Below, in pieces: positions 33,166-42,008 of a stretch of 64,000 nt of DNA (the first letter of the stretch is position 1; every line of letters starts with the position of its first letter). The stretch lies in contig CACHLB010000004.1 in assembly GCA_902580505.1 (NCBI GenBank), positions 1 to 64,000 of the forward strand, read 5' to 3'. The notes under the pieces were generated by a model that was not told the origin of the DNA, did not search any database, and saw nothing but the letters and a program-made list of their open reading frames with translations. The translations under genes were made by a program, and so were the position numbers. Source of the stretch: an uncultured Pelagibacteraceae bacterium. GTDB lineage: Bacteria; Pseudomonadota; Alphaproteobacteria; Pelagibacterales; Pelagibacteraceae.

Positions 33166-34623
33166 ATGAACAAAATCGTATGGTTCAGGAACGATCTACG
33201 TGTATCTAATAATGATGCATTTAACGAAGCTGCAAAATCAGGAAAGATTTTACCAATTTACATATTTGATAAAGAGTATCACAAATTACCAACATCAAGC
33301 TCATTCCATTTAGATTTTTTAAAATCATCATTAGATGATTTATCAAAAACACTAAGTGAAAAATATAATGCTAAACTCAATATATATTATGGAGATACAT
33401 TAGAAATTTTAAGACACTTAACTGATGAATTTAAAATAAATGAGGTTTATTCAAATATAATATTCAAGAACATGTATATAACTAACTTAGATAAAGAAGT
33501 TAGTTTTTTATTTAAAGAAAAAAATATTAATTGGAAAATATCAAATCAATTTGGCGTTCAACTAAATCATAGAATAAGAAATAAATGGTCATATAATTGG
33601 AATAAATTCATAGATAGTGAAAGCATTAATTCAAATTTAAATTGTGAGTTCATTTCTGATAATTATGAAGAGGATTTATCAAAAATAGAAACAAATAATT
33701 TAGAAAATGGCAAAATTCAAATTGGTGGAAGACAAAAAGCAATTCAACTTTTAGATTCTTTCCTTAATGATAGATCAGAAAACTATCAAAAAGAAATGTC
33801 TTCACCAATAACAGGAGAAACTTCATGTTCTAGATTAAGTCCACATATTGCATTTGGAAATATTTCTATTAAAGAAATTTTTAAAAAAACTAATGATAAG
33901 TTAAAATCCAATTTATCTTTTTCAAAAAAGAAATCCTTAATTGCTTTTAAAAGTCGCTTAGCCTGGCACTGTCATTTTATTCAAAAGTTATATGATGAAC
34001 CAGAAATTGAATTTAGAAATATGAACAGCGCTTACAATGGAATAAGAGAAAATGATTTTAATGAAGATTATCATTTAGCATGGAAAAAGGGAACTACTGG
34101 TTATCCTTTTGTTGATGCTTGCATGAGGTACCTCAGAACTAATGGATGGATTAATTTTAGAATGAGAGCAATGTTAGTTTCATTTGCGTCTTATCAATTA
34201 TGGCTTGATTGGAAAAAAACATCAAAACATTTAGCAAAATTATTTACAGATTATGAGCCAGGTATTCATTATTCACAGTTTCAAATGCAATCAGGAACAA
34301 CAGGAATAAATTCAATAAGAATTTACAATCCAATTAAACAATCAATTGATCAAGATCCTACAGGAGAATTTATTAAAAAATGGGTTCCAGAATTAAAAAA
34401 CGTTCCAGGAAAATTAGTTCATGAACCATGGAAATTAACATTCATTGAACAAAAGGGAATAGATTTAAAAATTGGTAAAGATTATCCTTCACCAGTAGTT
34501 GATAATAAAATATCAACAAAAATTGCGAAAGAAAAAATCTGGAATGTTAAGAAAACAACAGAAGCAAAAATTATTTCAGCTGAAGTATTAAATAAACACG
34601 CGAGCTTATCTCAAAGAAGATAA
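33166..34623 (+). CDS. phrB: Deoxyribodipyrimidine photolyase
   Basis: 485 aa light-dependent DNA repair enzyme. N-terminal antenna domain begins KIVWFRNDLRVSNNDAF; FAD-binding C-terminal half contains GTTGYPFVDACMRYLRTNGWINFRMRAML, LFTDYEPGIHYSQFQMQSG and INSIRIYNPIKQSIDQDPTGEFIKKWVPEL. Class I CPD photolyase or a closely related cryptochrome-like photolyase is expected; surface ocean bacteria rely on such enzymes. Possibly co-transcribed with the 63-aa gene in front. Confidence 0.95.
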   Translation: MNKIVWFRNDLRVSNNDAFNEAAKSGKILPIYIFDKEYHKLPTSSSFHLDFLKSSLDDLSKTLSEKYNAKLNIYYGDTLEILRHLTDEFKINEVYSNIIFKNMYITNLDKEVSFLFKEKNINWKISNQFGVQLNHRIRNKWSYNWNKFIDSESINSNLNCEFISDNYEEDLSKIETNNLENGKIQIGGRQKAIQLLDSFLNDRSENYQKEMSSPITGETSCSRLSPHIAFGNISIKEIFKKTNDKLKSNLSFSKKKSLIAFKSRLAWHCHFIQKLYDEPEIEFRNMNSAYNGIRENDFNEDYHLAWKKGTTGYPFVDACMRYLRTNGWINFRMRAMLVSFASYQLWLDWKKTSKHLAKLFTDYEPGIHYSQFQMQSGTTGINSIRIYNPIKQSIDQDPTGEFIKKWVPELKNVPGKLVHEPWKLTFIEQKGIDLKIGKDYPSPVVDNKISTKIAKEKIWNVKKTTEAKIISAEVLNKHASLSQRR

Positions 34624-34625
34624 TT

Positions 34626-34763
34626 TTAATTACCGTAAGGTATTCCAACTAACTTTCCATTTTCATTATAAAAATAAAAAAAGTTCGGGTTTATTACTTT
34701 TGGCTTTTTTGAAAGCGTTTTAGATTTGTTTGTTGATTTATTTTTTTTTAATTTACGTTTCAC
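34626..34763 (-). CDS. Possible 45-aa protein, GTG start
   Basis: Not in the ORF track. On the minus strand, a GTG opens MKRKLKKNKSTNKSKTLSKK, then the aromatic-rich end NPNFFYFYNENGKLVGIPYGN. The basic head plus a compact, protein-like tail argues for a real gene. The frame crosses a nine-A tract, and no ribosome site is seen, so confidence is limited. It fills half of the 251-base gap between the photolyase and the 863-aa fusion; the rest is AT-rich and holds no visible feature apart from the expected promoter of the fusion gene. Confidence 0.4.
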   Translation of the reverse strand: MKRKLKKNKSTNKSKTLSKKPKVINPNFFYFYNENGKLVGIPYGN

Positions 34764-34874
34764 AACAAATAAATACTAAAAAAAATTAAGTAAACTATTG
34801 ATAACTTTTCAACCCAGATATGCATTTATTCTTAATCAATAAATTCAAATTAAGTATATCTATTCATTTACCTT

Positions 34875-37466
34875 ATGAAATTATCTGAATTATTTCAGCA
34901 AAATGGCTTTGATTTAGGAAGTCTAAAAGAATCTTTTGGACTAATAGATGGAATATCAGAGCACATAATAGCTGCAAGTGATGAAGTTTTAGCAAAGCAG
35001 CATCAAATTTCAGAAAACATTTATTTTTTAATTAAAGGCAAAGCTACATTTACCAAGTATTTTGAAACTAAATCTATAACCTTTGCAAAAATAACAAAGC
35101 CTGCAACACCATTAGGTATATCTGGACTTAATCAACCCAATAGATTTATGGGTGAAATATTTATTGAAGGTGGAACAGAATATATCTCGATAAAACTAGA
35201 TGATTTAAGAGATTTACAACAAAAAAATAGTAAACTTATATCAACATTATACTCAGCAATTTCTTTTTTTTCTTTCCAACTGCTTGTCTCTTCAAGAAAT
35301 TTAAACACTTTGTATAAAGATGATGAAATACAAATTTCTCCAGGCATCCCATCAGAAAAAAGTATTACAAATATACATAGAATTAAATCTGCTACTTTTT
35401 TTTCAACACTTACTGATAATGACTTAGAAAAGTTTATTAAATTAGGTAATATTAAGATGTATTCATCAAATCAATATATAGTTAAAGAGGGAGACGTTTC
35501 TAAAGGTTTAAAGATATTATTAAGTGGTAAAGTTGATGGCTTATTCCACAACTTTATTAATGGAAAAATAAGAAGAAATTTTAGAACTCTAACTAGAGCT
35601 GGTATTGCGCTAACTTTATCTTCAGGGAAAGGAGATTTTTTTAATCCATACACAATTAAATCTACTAGGGATACAAAAGTTTTACATATTTCTAACGAAG
35701 CACTTGAAAATCTGATTATTTCTGACCCAGAATTATCAATAAAGATTTTCAAAAGACAATTGTGGCAGTTAGGACGTTTTCAACAAAGTGCAACTGGTCT
35801 GACAAAATATTCAGCGGAAAACGAATTAGAATTTGTTAATTTATTATTGAAAGATAATACTGCAAGAATACCTGCTAGTTCTAAGTTATATAGTATTCCA
35901 CATTTATTGAAGAGTACTCATACTTACGCAATGGCATTTGATGTGGTTTACGAACTACTTATTAAAGGAAATGAAATAGAAAAATCATTATCTAGTTTAA
36001 TAAAAGATACTTTAAATAATTTAGAAAGAGAGTCTCGTTTCCACAGCCAATTAAATATTATTTATAATAGAGTTTCAAATTCTTCTAGTAATTCAGATAA
36101 AACAAAATTAAGAGAGTTAACCAATTCAAATTTCACCAAAGCTTTTGATAATGTTAAATATGTAATTAAGGGTTGGGAAAATTTGCCAGATGAACCAACA
36201 AATATTTTTTTCTACAATCACTTAGCAGCTATAGATGATAATCAGCTTGCAAATGGGCATTCGTTTTCAATCGACAGTCATTTCATCAGTTCAAAAATTT
36301 TATATCCAAAATATAACGATGGAGGCCAACGTATCGTTAGAACAAGTCGGAACACAGAATTTTGGAGATATAATTACTATGAAAATTTAGATTACATTTT
36401 TGTTCATACCCCAGAGTCTGATAAGTTGGACGAAAGCGAAGAGGAAAAGAAATTAAGAAAACAAAAGCTTTTTGACGAAGCTCAAAAGGTATTTAATCAA
36501 AAACAACCGATTGTAATTGCCCCCGAAGGAACATCAGAAACAGAAGATAATAAAACAATAACATCTCCAGGACCATTTAAAGCTGGAGCATTTAATCTTG
36601 CATTTAAACTGAATCCTAAACCAAAACTAATTCCAATTGCCCTTGCTAATTTTGATTATCCAGTTTCTAAAACAATATATTCAGCAGTTATTAAGGAGCC
36701 AATAACTATAAGTGATCATGTCAAAGATCCAGAAAATCAAGAGGAAATGAAAAGCTTCTTAGATAATTATAGAACCAAATTTAGATCTTATGTAGAAGAA
36801 GCAATTGATTTGGCTAAAAATGTTCAAGACAACATAGAAAAAATAGAAAATTTGAAAACTAATGTAAATTTAGTCAGTCCAGTTGAGGAAGAGTTTGAGC
36901 TCGACGTTAGAGAATTAGAACATAATTCTTTTCAACAGACGAAAACAAATAACAGTGTTGCCCTGTATGGAAGTTCGACTTTTAAAATGTGGGATAATGC
37001 TAAAAACGATTTATCAATAAATAATCTTTATAATTTAGGCTTTGGGGGTTCAACTTTAGTATCTTGTAGAAGATATTTTGATAGACTGGTTGCTCCTTTA
37101 AACCCATCTAATCTTTTCTTTTATGCTGGAGATAATGATATTGGTTATGGAATGGATAGTGATGAATTGTTAAAAGAATTTTTATTATTTTCTAATCAAG
37201 TTGAAGAAAAACTACCAAGAGCGAAATGTTTTTTTATTTCAATTAAGCCTAGTCCTTTTAGAAGGGATCTTATGACAACAATTTTAGATGCTAATTCAAA
37301 GATAAAAAAACACTTAACCAATTTAAAAATGTGGGATTACGTTGATATTACAACACCCATGATAAATGCAGGTTATGATAAGTTTTACGATGAAGATCCA
37401 TTACATATGAACGAACTTGGATACAGTTTATTAAGTAAGCTTGTAAGAGACAAAATTTATAATTAA
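34875..37466 (+). CDS. Cyclic-nucleotide-binding-like / PlsC acyltransferase / SGNH hydrolase fusion
   Basis: 863 aa with four blocks. Residues about 25-130 and 170-300 look like two cNMP-binding-type beta-rolls (YFLIKGKATFTKY; IVKEGDVSKGLKILLSGKVDGL), the second lacking a clear phosphate-binding cassette. Residues about 420-645 form a glycerol-phosphate-type acyltransferase: Asn448-His449-xxxx-Asp454 (NHLAAIDD) and PEGT at 550-553. Residues about 690-863 form an SGNH/GDSL hydrolase: G699-S-S701, G724, Asn754 (AGDND) and Asp841-x-x-His844 (DPLH). Acyl transfer to, and acyl release from, a lipid by one protein is suggested, with sensing domains in front. No signal peptide, no transmembrane helix is obvious. 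Followed 9 bases later by a DUF4174-like gene. Confidence 0.82.
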   Translation: MKLSELFQQNGFDLGSLKESFGLIDGISEHIIAASDEVLAKQHQISENIYFLIKGKATFTKYFETKSITFAKITKPATPLGISGLNQPNRFMGEIFIEGGTEYISIKLDDLRDLQQKNSKLISTLYSAISFFSFQLLVSSRNLNTLYKDDEIQISPGIPSEKSITNIHRIKSATFFSTLTDNDLEKFIKLGNIKMYSSNQYIVKEGDVSKGLKILLSGKVDGLFHNFINGKIRRNFRTLTRAGIALTLSSGKGDFFNPYTIKSTRDTKVLHISNEALENLIISDPELSIKIFKRQLWQLGRFQQSATGLTKYSAENELEFVNLLLKDNTARIPASSKLYSIPHLLKSTHTYAMAFDVVYELLIKGNEIEKSLSSLIKDTLNNLERESRFHSQLNIIYNRVSNSSSNSDKTKLRELTNSNFTKAFDNVKYVIKGWENLPDEPTNIFFYNHLAAIDDNQLANGHSFSIDSHFISSKILYPKYNDGGQRIVRTSRNTEFWRYNYYENLDYIFVHTPESDKLDESEEEKKLRKQKLFDEAQKVFNQKQPIVIAPEGTSETEDNKTITSPGPFKAGAFNLAFKLNPKPKLIPIALANFDYPVSKTIYSAVIKEPITISDHVKDPENQEEMKSFLDNYRTKFRSYVEEAIDLAKNVQDNIEKIENLKTNVNLVSPVEEEFELDVRELEHNSFQQTKTNNSVALYGSSTFKMWDNAKNDLSINNLYNLGFGGSTLVSCRRYFDRLVAPLNPSNLFFYAGDNDIGYGMDSDELLKEFLLFSNQVEEKLPRAKCFFISIKPSPFRRDLMTTILDANSKIKKHLTNLKMWDYVDITTPMINAGYDKFYDEDPLHMNELGYSLLSKLVRDKIYN

Positions 37467-37475
37467 TATTTTTTA

Positions 37476-38024
37476 ATGAATTTTAAAAAATATCTATGGA
37501 AATGTAGATTGTTAGTCCTCAATACGCCTAATTACAGTCATCCAGAATATAAAAGATCAAAAGAATTGTATCAAAAAGAAATTAAAGGCTTTCACAAAAG
37601 GTATATAAAATTAGTTACGAAATTAGATAAATCAAAAAAATTTAAAGTTACTTTAATTGGTTTTGATGGCAAAATAAAAATTGAGTTAGATAAAATATAT
37701 ACAAAAAAAATCTTTGAAATAGTCGATAAAATGCCAATGAATAAACTAATCAAAGATAAAAAATTTAAACCATTAAATCTTTCTTTATTTTCAGATTATA
37801 AACCAGAGACAACCTTAAATGGCTTAGGTTTTAAAGATAAGGAGAAAGCATTATTTACTGTTTCAGCTATAAAAAAAAGACCAATAAAATATCAAGTAAA
37901 TGTTATTGCAACTATGTTAGGTAGAGCTAAAAATCATCCAAATAAAACAAAAGACATGAATGATGCAATAATTGTATTTAACAAATGGATGGAAAATTAT
38001 AAGAAAAATAAAAAAAATGATTGA
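37476..38024 (+). CDS. DUF4174-like protein with extra C-terminal helical domain
   Basis: 182 aa, basic. The N-terminal ~95 residues follow the DUF4174 pattern (YLWKCRLLVLNTPN, then VTLIGFDGKIKIELD and IFEIVDKMPMNK), a thioredoxin-like fold without catalytic cysteines. The C-terminal part (LNGLGFKDKEKALFTVSAIKKR..QVNVIATMLGRAKNHPNKTKDM) resembles the small DUF3175-like helical domain; this combination is not one I can name with certainty. Starts 9 bases after the acyltransferase fusion and overlaps the next gene by eight bases. Confidence 0.65.
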   Translation: MNFKKYLWKCRLLVLNTPNYSHPEYKRSKELYQKEIKGFHKRYIKLVTKLDKSKKFKVTLIGFDGKIKIELDKIYTKKIFEIVDKMPMNKLIKDKKFKPLNLSLFSDYKPETTLNGLGFKDKEKALFTVSAIKKRPIKYQVNVIATMLGRAKNHPNKTKDMNDAIIVFNKWMENYKKNKKND

Positions 38025-38214
38025 ATTCTTATTTAAAGTATCCTTGTTAATTCTTGGTTTAATAGTTATTAGATTTGGCATAATCCAGATTAGAAAGTAC
38101 AAAAAGGGAGAAATTAGATCAAAGAATAATATTTTTAGTCAAATTTCTTTTTTAATTTTCTTTGCTGCAATTATAGGGTTAGTTATTTATTCAATTCTAG
38201 GTTTACTTGAGTAA
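38017..38214 (+). CDS. Small two-helix membrane protein
   Basis: The ORF track begins at 37972 inside the previous gene; ATG 38017 (MIEFLFKVSLLILGL) is the natural start, overlapping by eight bases, and gives 65 aa. Two hydrophobic helices flank a basic loop (IRKYKKGEIRSKNNIF). Function unknown. It probably shares a transcript with the acyltransferase fusion and the DUF4174-like gene. Confidence 0.7.
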   Translation: MIEFLFKVSLLILGLIVIRFGIIQIRKYKKGEIRSKNNIFSQISFLIFFAAIIGLVIYSILGLLE

Positions 38215-38264
38215 GCTAATTTATCTCATATTATAATTTTTATATTCTAATAAAGAGCTTGAGT

Positions 38265-39692
38265 ATGAAAAAAATTATCTTCATTTTTCTCAGTATTTTA
38301 TCGGTATTTAATTATGCAAACGCTAAAGATTTTTTCCTAAATATAGCTGATCAAATAGCAGAAAATGAGTTTCGATTGAGTTATGGAGTTTCAGTTACCG
38401 ATGTAAACAAGGATAATAAATATGATTTTGTGGTAACTGGCTTTGGTTTTAAAAATCTAGCTCTTTCTTATAAAGATGGAAAATTAATAAATATAGTAAA
38501 TGAAAAAATATTTACAGATGAAGAAAGAAGAACAATTGGTGTCGCTGCATGTGATATCGATCAAGATGGCTATGAGGAAATATATTTTTTAAATACTGAT
38601 ACATATAGCGGATCAAAAATTTATTCTGATCGACTAATAGATTTAAATAACGATAAATTCGAGGATTTATTTGAAAAAGAAATCAATCAAAGTGAATTAA
38701 ACTTAACAGCTGGAAGGTCAGTAGTTTGTGTAGATAGAAATGGTGATGGTGCATATGGTATTTATGTAGCTAATTATGGAGGTCCTACTCGATTTTATGA
38801 ATTAATTAGAGATCGGATAAAAGACCAAGCTAAATTATTATCGATCGATAAAATTACTGGTGGTAGAGCTATTGTATCAGGACACATTCTTTCAGATAGA
38901 TCTGATATTTTTGCAGCAAATGAAAGAGGAGACAATTTTTTATACTATAATTCAAAAGGCTCTTTCCAAGATGTAGCTAAAGAGTATGCAGTTCAAGATA
39001 GATTTGAAAATGGTAGAGGCACAGCTTTAAGTGATCTTTTATATAGAGGACGATTAGATATTTTATCTTCAAATTGGGATGGAATGCATAGAGCATATGT
39101 TTTAGATGGTGATAAATTTAAAGATATATCAACATCTCCATACAACGATCCAACAAAAATAAGAACAGTTATTTCAGCTGATTTTGATAATGATGGATAT
39201 GATGAAATTTTCATGAATAATATTGGAGAACCGAATAAACTTTTCAAAGTTTTAGAGGGTGGAGTATTTAAAGAAATTAAAATGGAAAATGGTTTAGAGA
39301 CCGTTGGACTTGGAACTGGAGCAGCTGTTGCAGATGTTGATGGCGATGGAATTTTAGAATTATTAGTTTCACATGGAGAGTCAGGGTTTCAACCGTTAAC
39401 TTTATATAAAGCAGACATTAAAAACTTTAATTATCTACGTATTAAACCACTTAATCAGTATGGTGCTCCAGCAAGAGGTGCAACAGTAACAATGAAATCT
39501 AATAAAAGAATTCATTCAAAAACAATAGATGCAGGTTCAGGATATCTCTGTCAGATGGAACCCGTTGCTCATTATGGAATAAGACAAGGTGAAAAAGATT
39601 TTAAAGTTGAAATTAAATGGACTGATGGATCAATAGAAACATTTGATATTGATGAATTAAATAAAACTTACGAATTTAGACAAAAACTATAG
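38265..39692 (+). CDS. Exported FG-GAP/VCBS beta-propeller with ASPIC/UnbV C-terminus (CRTAC1-like)
   Basis: 475 aa. The ORF track uses TTG 38259, but ATG 38265 (MKKIIFIFLSILSVF) with AAAGAG upstream starts a clean signal peptide ending NANAKD. Several Ca-binding-type repeats are visible (VTDVNKDNKYDFVVTGFG, CDIDQDGYEEIYFLN, ADFDNDGYDEIFMNN, ADVDGDGILELLVSH), followed by the ASPIC/UnbV domain (YLRIKPLNQYGAPARGATVT...). Such proteins are exported and thought to bind surfaces or polymers. The protein is unlinked to a recognisable partner here. Confidence 0.88.
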   Translation: MKKIIFIFLSILSVFNYANAKDFFLNIADQIAENEFRLSYGVSVTDVNKDNKYDFVVTGFGFKNLALSYKDGKLINIVNEKIFTDEERRTIGVAACDIDQDGYEEIYFLNTDTYSGSKIYSDRLIDLNNDKFEDLFEKEINQSELNLTAGRSVVCVDRNGDGAYGIYVANYGGPTRFYELIRDRIKDQAKLLSIDKITGGRAIVSGHILSDRSDIFAANERGDNFLYYNSKGSFQDVAKEYAVQDRFENGRGTALSDLLYRGRLDILSSNWDGMHRAYVLDGDKFKDISTSPYNDPTKIRTVISADFDNDGYDEIFMNNIGEPNKLFKVLEGGVFKEIKMENGLETVGLGTGAAVADVDGDGILELLVSHGESGFQPLTLYKADIKNFNYLRIKPLNQYGAPARGATVTMKSNKRIHSKTIDAGSGYLCQMEPVAHYGIRQGEKDFKVEIKWTDGSIETFDIDELNKTYEFRQKL

Positions 39693-39750
39693 GACAATAC
39701 TACTCATTATATAGTGTTGAAAAATTATAAAGCTTTTATATATCAAGCTT

Positions 39751-39894
39751 ATGACTATTTGTTCTTTATCATTATTAGCATTATTTGTTTCAGGAATTGT
39801 AATGTATCTTTTTAGAGAACCATCTGAGGAAGAATTAAAAAAATTCAATAGTAAAACTCAAGACCGAAGTAACTGGTCAAATATGGGTTTTTAA
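39751..39894 (+). CDS. Small single-helix protein
   Basis: Not in the ORF track. 47 codons: MTICSLSLLALFVSGIVMYL forms one membrane helix, followed by a polar tail FREPSEEELKKFNSKTQDRSNW. It fills the 213-base gap between the CRTAC1-like and Cys-rich genes in the same direction. No strong ribosome site, but the amphiphilic layout and clean helix make it likely. Role unknown. Confidence 0.55.
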   Translation: MTICSLSLLALFVSGIVMYLFREPSEEELKKFNSKTQDRSNWSNMGF

Positions 39895-39905
39895 ATCATT
39901 TATTA

Positions 39906-40607
39906 ATGCATAGTATTAAAAATATACTTAGTCTTGTTATATTTGTTATTTTTTTTTCAATTCCAATAAATTCAGCAAATTCTCAAGAAAAAAACTATTA
40001 TCAAGATATCGTTAATGATTGGAATAAAATTTTCCCAGACAGAAATAGAAATGCTGCAGGTCCTAAATTTTTTAAATACATAATTGATAAAGATATCTCG
40101 TATGAAGATTTTGTAGAATATAATAAATTATATTGTGCAGTATCAGGTTCTTTAATAAGTCCAAATGCAGTACCAGAATATGTTTATTTGAGTGAAAATA
40201 ATACAGGTAAGAAGATATGTGGTGAATATTATAGATGCTGTATTCCATGCTCCTGTGATTTAATGAAATATTCAAAAACAACTAAGATGAAACACAAATT
40301 TAAAGGCATAGAAAAAGAATTTTATGTTTTTACAATTGAAAATCCTTGCGGGAAAACAGATTTTCCTGAAAGGGTAAACAAAAAATATTTTTGTAATGGC
40401 AATGATTTAGATACGAAACAAGTTTCTGTAATAGATGGAAAATTAGTTATTGGTCTATTACACAAAGCCAAAACCTGTACTCAATATAATGTTAATGCCA
40501 TAGACAGGCACCAAGTGACAGGCAGATATTGCACTCTTAGAAATAACACTCCATTAGATCAGCTTCAGTCAGGCATGGGAGATATATTCATTAAACTTGC
40601 AAGATAA
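39906..40607 (+). CDS. Exported cysteine-rich protein of unknown family
   Basis: 233 aa with a signal peptide (cleavage near SANSQE). The mature part holds ten cysteines, four of them in the cluster CGEYYRCCIPCSCDL, which could bind a metal or form disulfides. Other cysteines pair along the chain (NPCGKT, YFCNGND, KTCTQY, RYCTLR). I recognise no family. The name of the fold cannot be given; an exported disulfide-rich or Cu/Fe-binding protein is consistent with what is seen. Same direction as neighbours; 11 bases after the tiny gene. Confidence 0.75.
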   Translation: MHSIKNILSLVIFVIFFSIPINSANSQEKNYYQDIVNDWNKIFPDRNRNAAGPKFFKYIIDKDISYEDFVEYNKLYCAVSGSLISPNAVPEYVYLSENNTGKKICGEYYRCCIPCSCDLMKYSKTTKMKHKFKGIEKEFYVFTIENPCGKTDFPERVNKKYFCNGNDLDTKQVSVIDGKLVIGLLHKAKTCTQYNVNAIDRHQVTGRYCTLRNNTPLDQLQSGMGDIFIKLAR

Positions 40608-40631
40608 CACCAAGATTATATATTCATCAAA

Positions 40632-40901
40632 ATGGTATTGTATAACGAAAAAATTAAACACCTTAGTTGTTCAGATTTAAGGGTATTTTTGAAAAGATTG
40701 GTTAAAGATAAGATAGAAAAAGAGTGGACCGAGGACTTCATTGATAATATGAACCTCGTAATAATCCCAAGAATGACAATAAAAAGACGTTACGAGAACA
40801 AGGGCATAGATATGTCAAGACTGATTGATAATCCTACCTACTATCAGCATGTAAAAAAGAGTGTCGACTCTAGAGGCAATCTTGAATTTAAAGATCGATA
40901 A
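40632..40901 (+). CDS. Hypothetical 89-aa protein
   Basis: 89 aa, soluble and basic, no signal peptide (MVLYNEKIKHLSCSDLRVFL, then YENKGIDMSRLIDNP). No family recognised. It begins 24 bases after the Cys-rich gene and ends 88 bases before the first TRAP operon. Charged helix-rich composition suggests a small cytoplasmic protein. The 88-base gap after it should hold the TRAP promoter. Confidence 0.6.
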   Translation: MVLYNEKIKHLSCSDLRVFLKRLVKDKIEKEWTEDFIDNMNLVIIPRMTIKRRYENKGIDMSRLIDNPTYYQHVKKSVDSRGNLEFKDR

Positions 40902-40989
40902 TTTTTTTCCGATACGCCAATTTAATCCCTAGCACTGCATTCATATTTTCTATAAGCTGTTTTAAAAAAAACAAACTTAAGAGGGAAAT

Positions 40990-41964
40990 ATGAACAAATA
41001 TTTTAAGATAATTGTTGTTTTATTATCGTCTCTATTTCTAAGTTTCTCAGCAAATTCAACTGAAGTAAAATTTGGACACGTAGGAAAACCTGGATCTTTA
41101 TTTTCTGCATCAGTTGATCATTTTGCTAAACTTGCAAATGAGAGATTAGGCAGCAAAGGAAAAGTAACTGTTTTTGGTTCTTCGCAACTTGGTAAAGACA
41201 AACAAGGAATGCAAAAACTAAAATTAGGTACAGTTAACATGTGGTTACCTTCATCAGTAATGGCATCTATTCATGATGAGTTTGGTGTATTTGATATGCC
41301 TTTCATTATTAAAGACAGAAAACACATGAATAAAGTTGAAAGTCAAGTTTTACCAGGAATGTTTAAAAATCTTGAAGATAAAACTGGATACAAAGTTATT
41401 GCTGTTTGGGAAAATGGATTTAGACATATCACAAACAACACTAGACCAATTAACACTCCAGGTGATTTAAAAGGAATTAAATTAAGAACACCAAAATCAA
41501 AATGGAGAGTTAAAATGTTCCAATCATATGGTGCAAACCCAACTCCAATGTCTTTCTCAGAAGTATTTACTGCTTTGAAAACAGGAACTATGGATGGACA
41601 AGAAAACCCATATGCTCAGATTGCTAGTGCTAAATTCCAAGAAGTTCAAAAATATTTATCAATCACAGGTCACGTTTACACTCCTGCTTATGTAACAGTA
41701 CATAAAGACCACTGGAGCAAACTTCCTGCAGATGTACAAAGTATTTTAGAGCAAGCTGCTAAAGATACACAAAAATTTGTGTACGCTGAAGCTGCTAATC
41801 TTGAAAAATCTTTATTGGGAGTAATCAAATCAGCTGGAGTTCAAGTTAACGAAGCTGACAAAGGTGCTTTCATTAGTGCAAGTAAAGGAATATACGATCA
41901 ATTCGCGTCTGAAGTACCAACTGGTGGTGCGTTAATTGATAAAGTATCGTCTTTAGCAAATTAA
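40990..41964 (+). CDS. dctP: TRAP transporter solute-binding protein (DctP type), first system
   Basis: 324 aa periplasmic binding protein with a signal peptide ending SANSTE. DctP features: the GxKLRTPK segment carrying the carboxylate-binding arginine (KGIKLRTPKSKW) and GTMDGQENPYAQI. Ligands of this family are usually small organic acids; the CoA-activating genes downstream suggest an acid activated to a CoA thioester. AGAGGGA precedes the ATG. A 9-bp GC-rich hairpin without T run lies between this gene and dctQ, likely giving higher dctP mRNA levels. Confidence 0.93.
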   Translation: MNKYFKIIVVLLSSLFLSFSANSTEVKFGHVGKPGSLFSASVDHFAKLANERLGSKGKVTVFGSSQLGKDKQGMQKLKLGTVNMWLPSSVMASIHDEFGVFDMPFIIKDRKHMNKVESQVLPGMFKNLEDKTGYKVIAVWENGFRHITNNTRPINTPGDLKGIKLRTPKSKWRVKMFQSYGANPTPMSFSEVFTALKTGTMDGQENPYAQIASAKFQEVQKYLSITGHVYTPAYVTVHKDHWSKLPADVQSILEQAAKDTQKFVYAEAANLEKSLLGVIKSAGVQVNEADKGAFISASKGIYDQFASEVPTGGALIDKVSSLAN

Positions 41965-41976
41965 CTTAATTTGTAA

Positions 41977-41999
41977 CAGGCCCTCTACCAGAGGGCCTG
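41977..41999 (+). other. Intra-operon hairpin between dctP and dctQ
   Basis: CAGGCCCTC-tacca-GAGGGCCTG forms a perfect 9-bp stem. It is followed by a run of A, not T, so transcription should pass while the upstream dctP mRNA gains 3' protection. This is a known way to make more binding protein than permease. Confidence 0.8.
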
Positions 42000-42008
42000 A
42001 AAAAAAAA

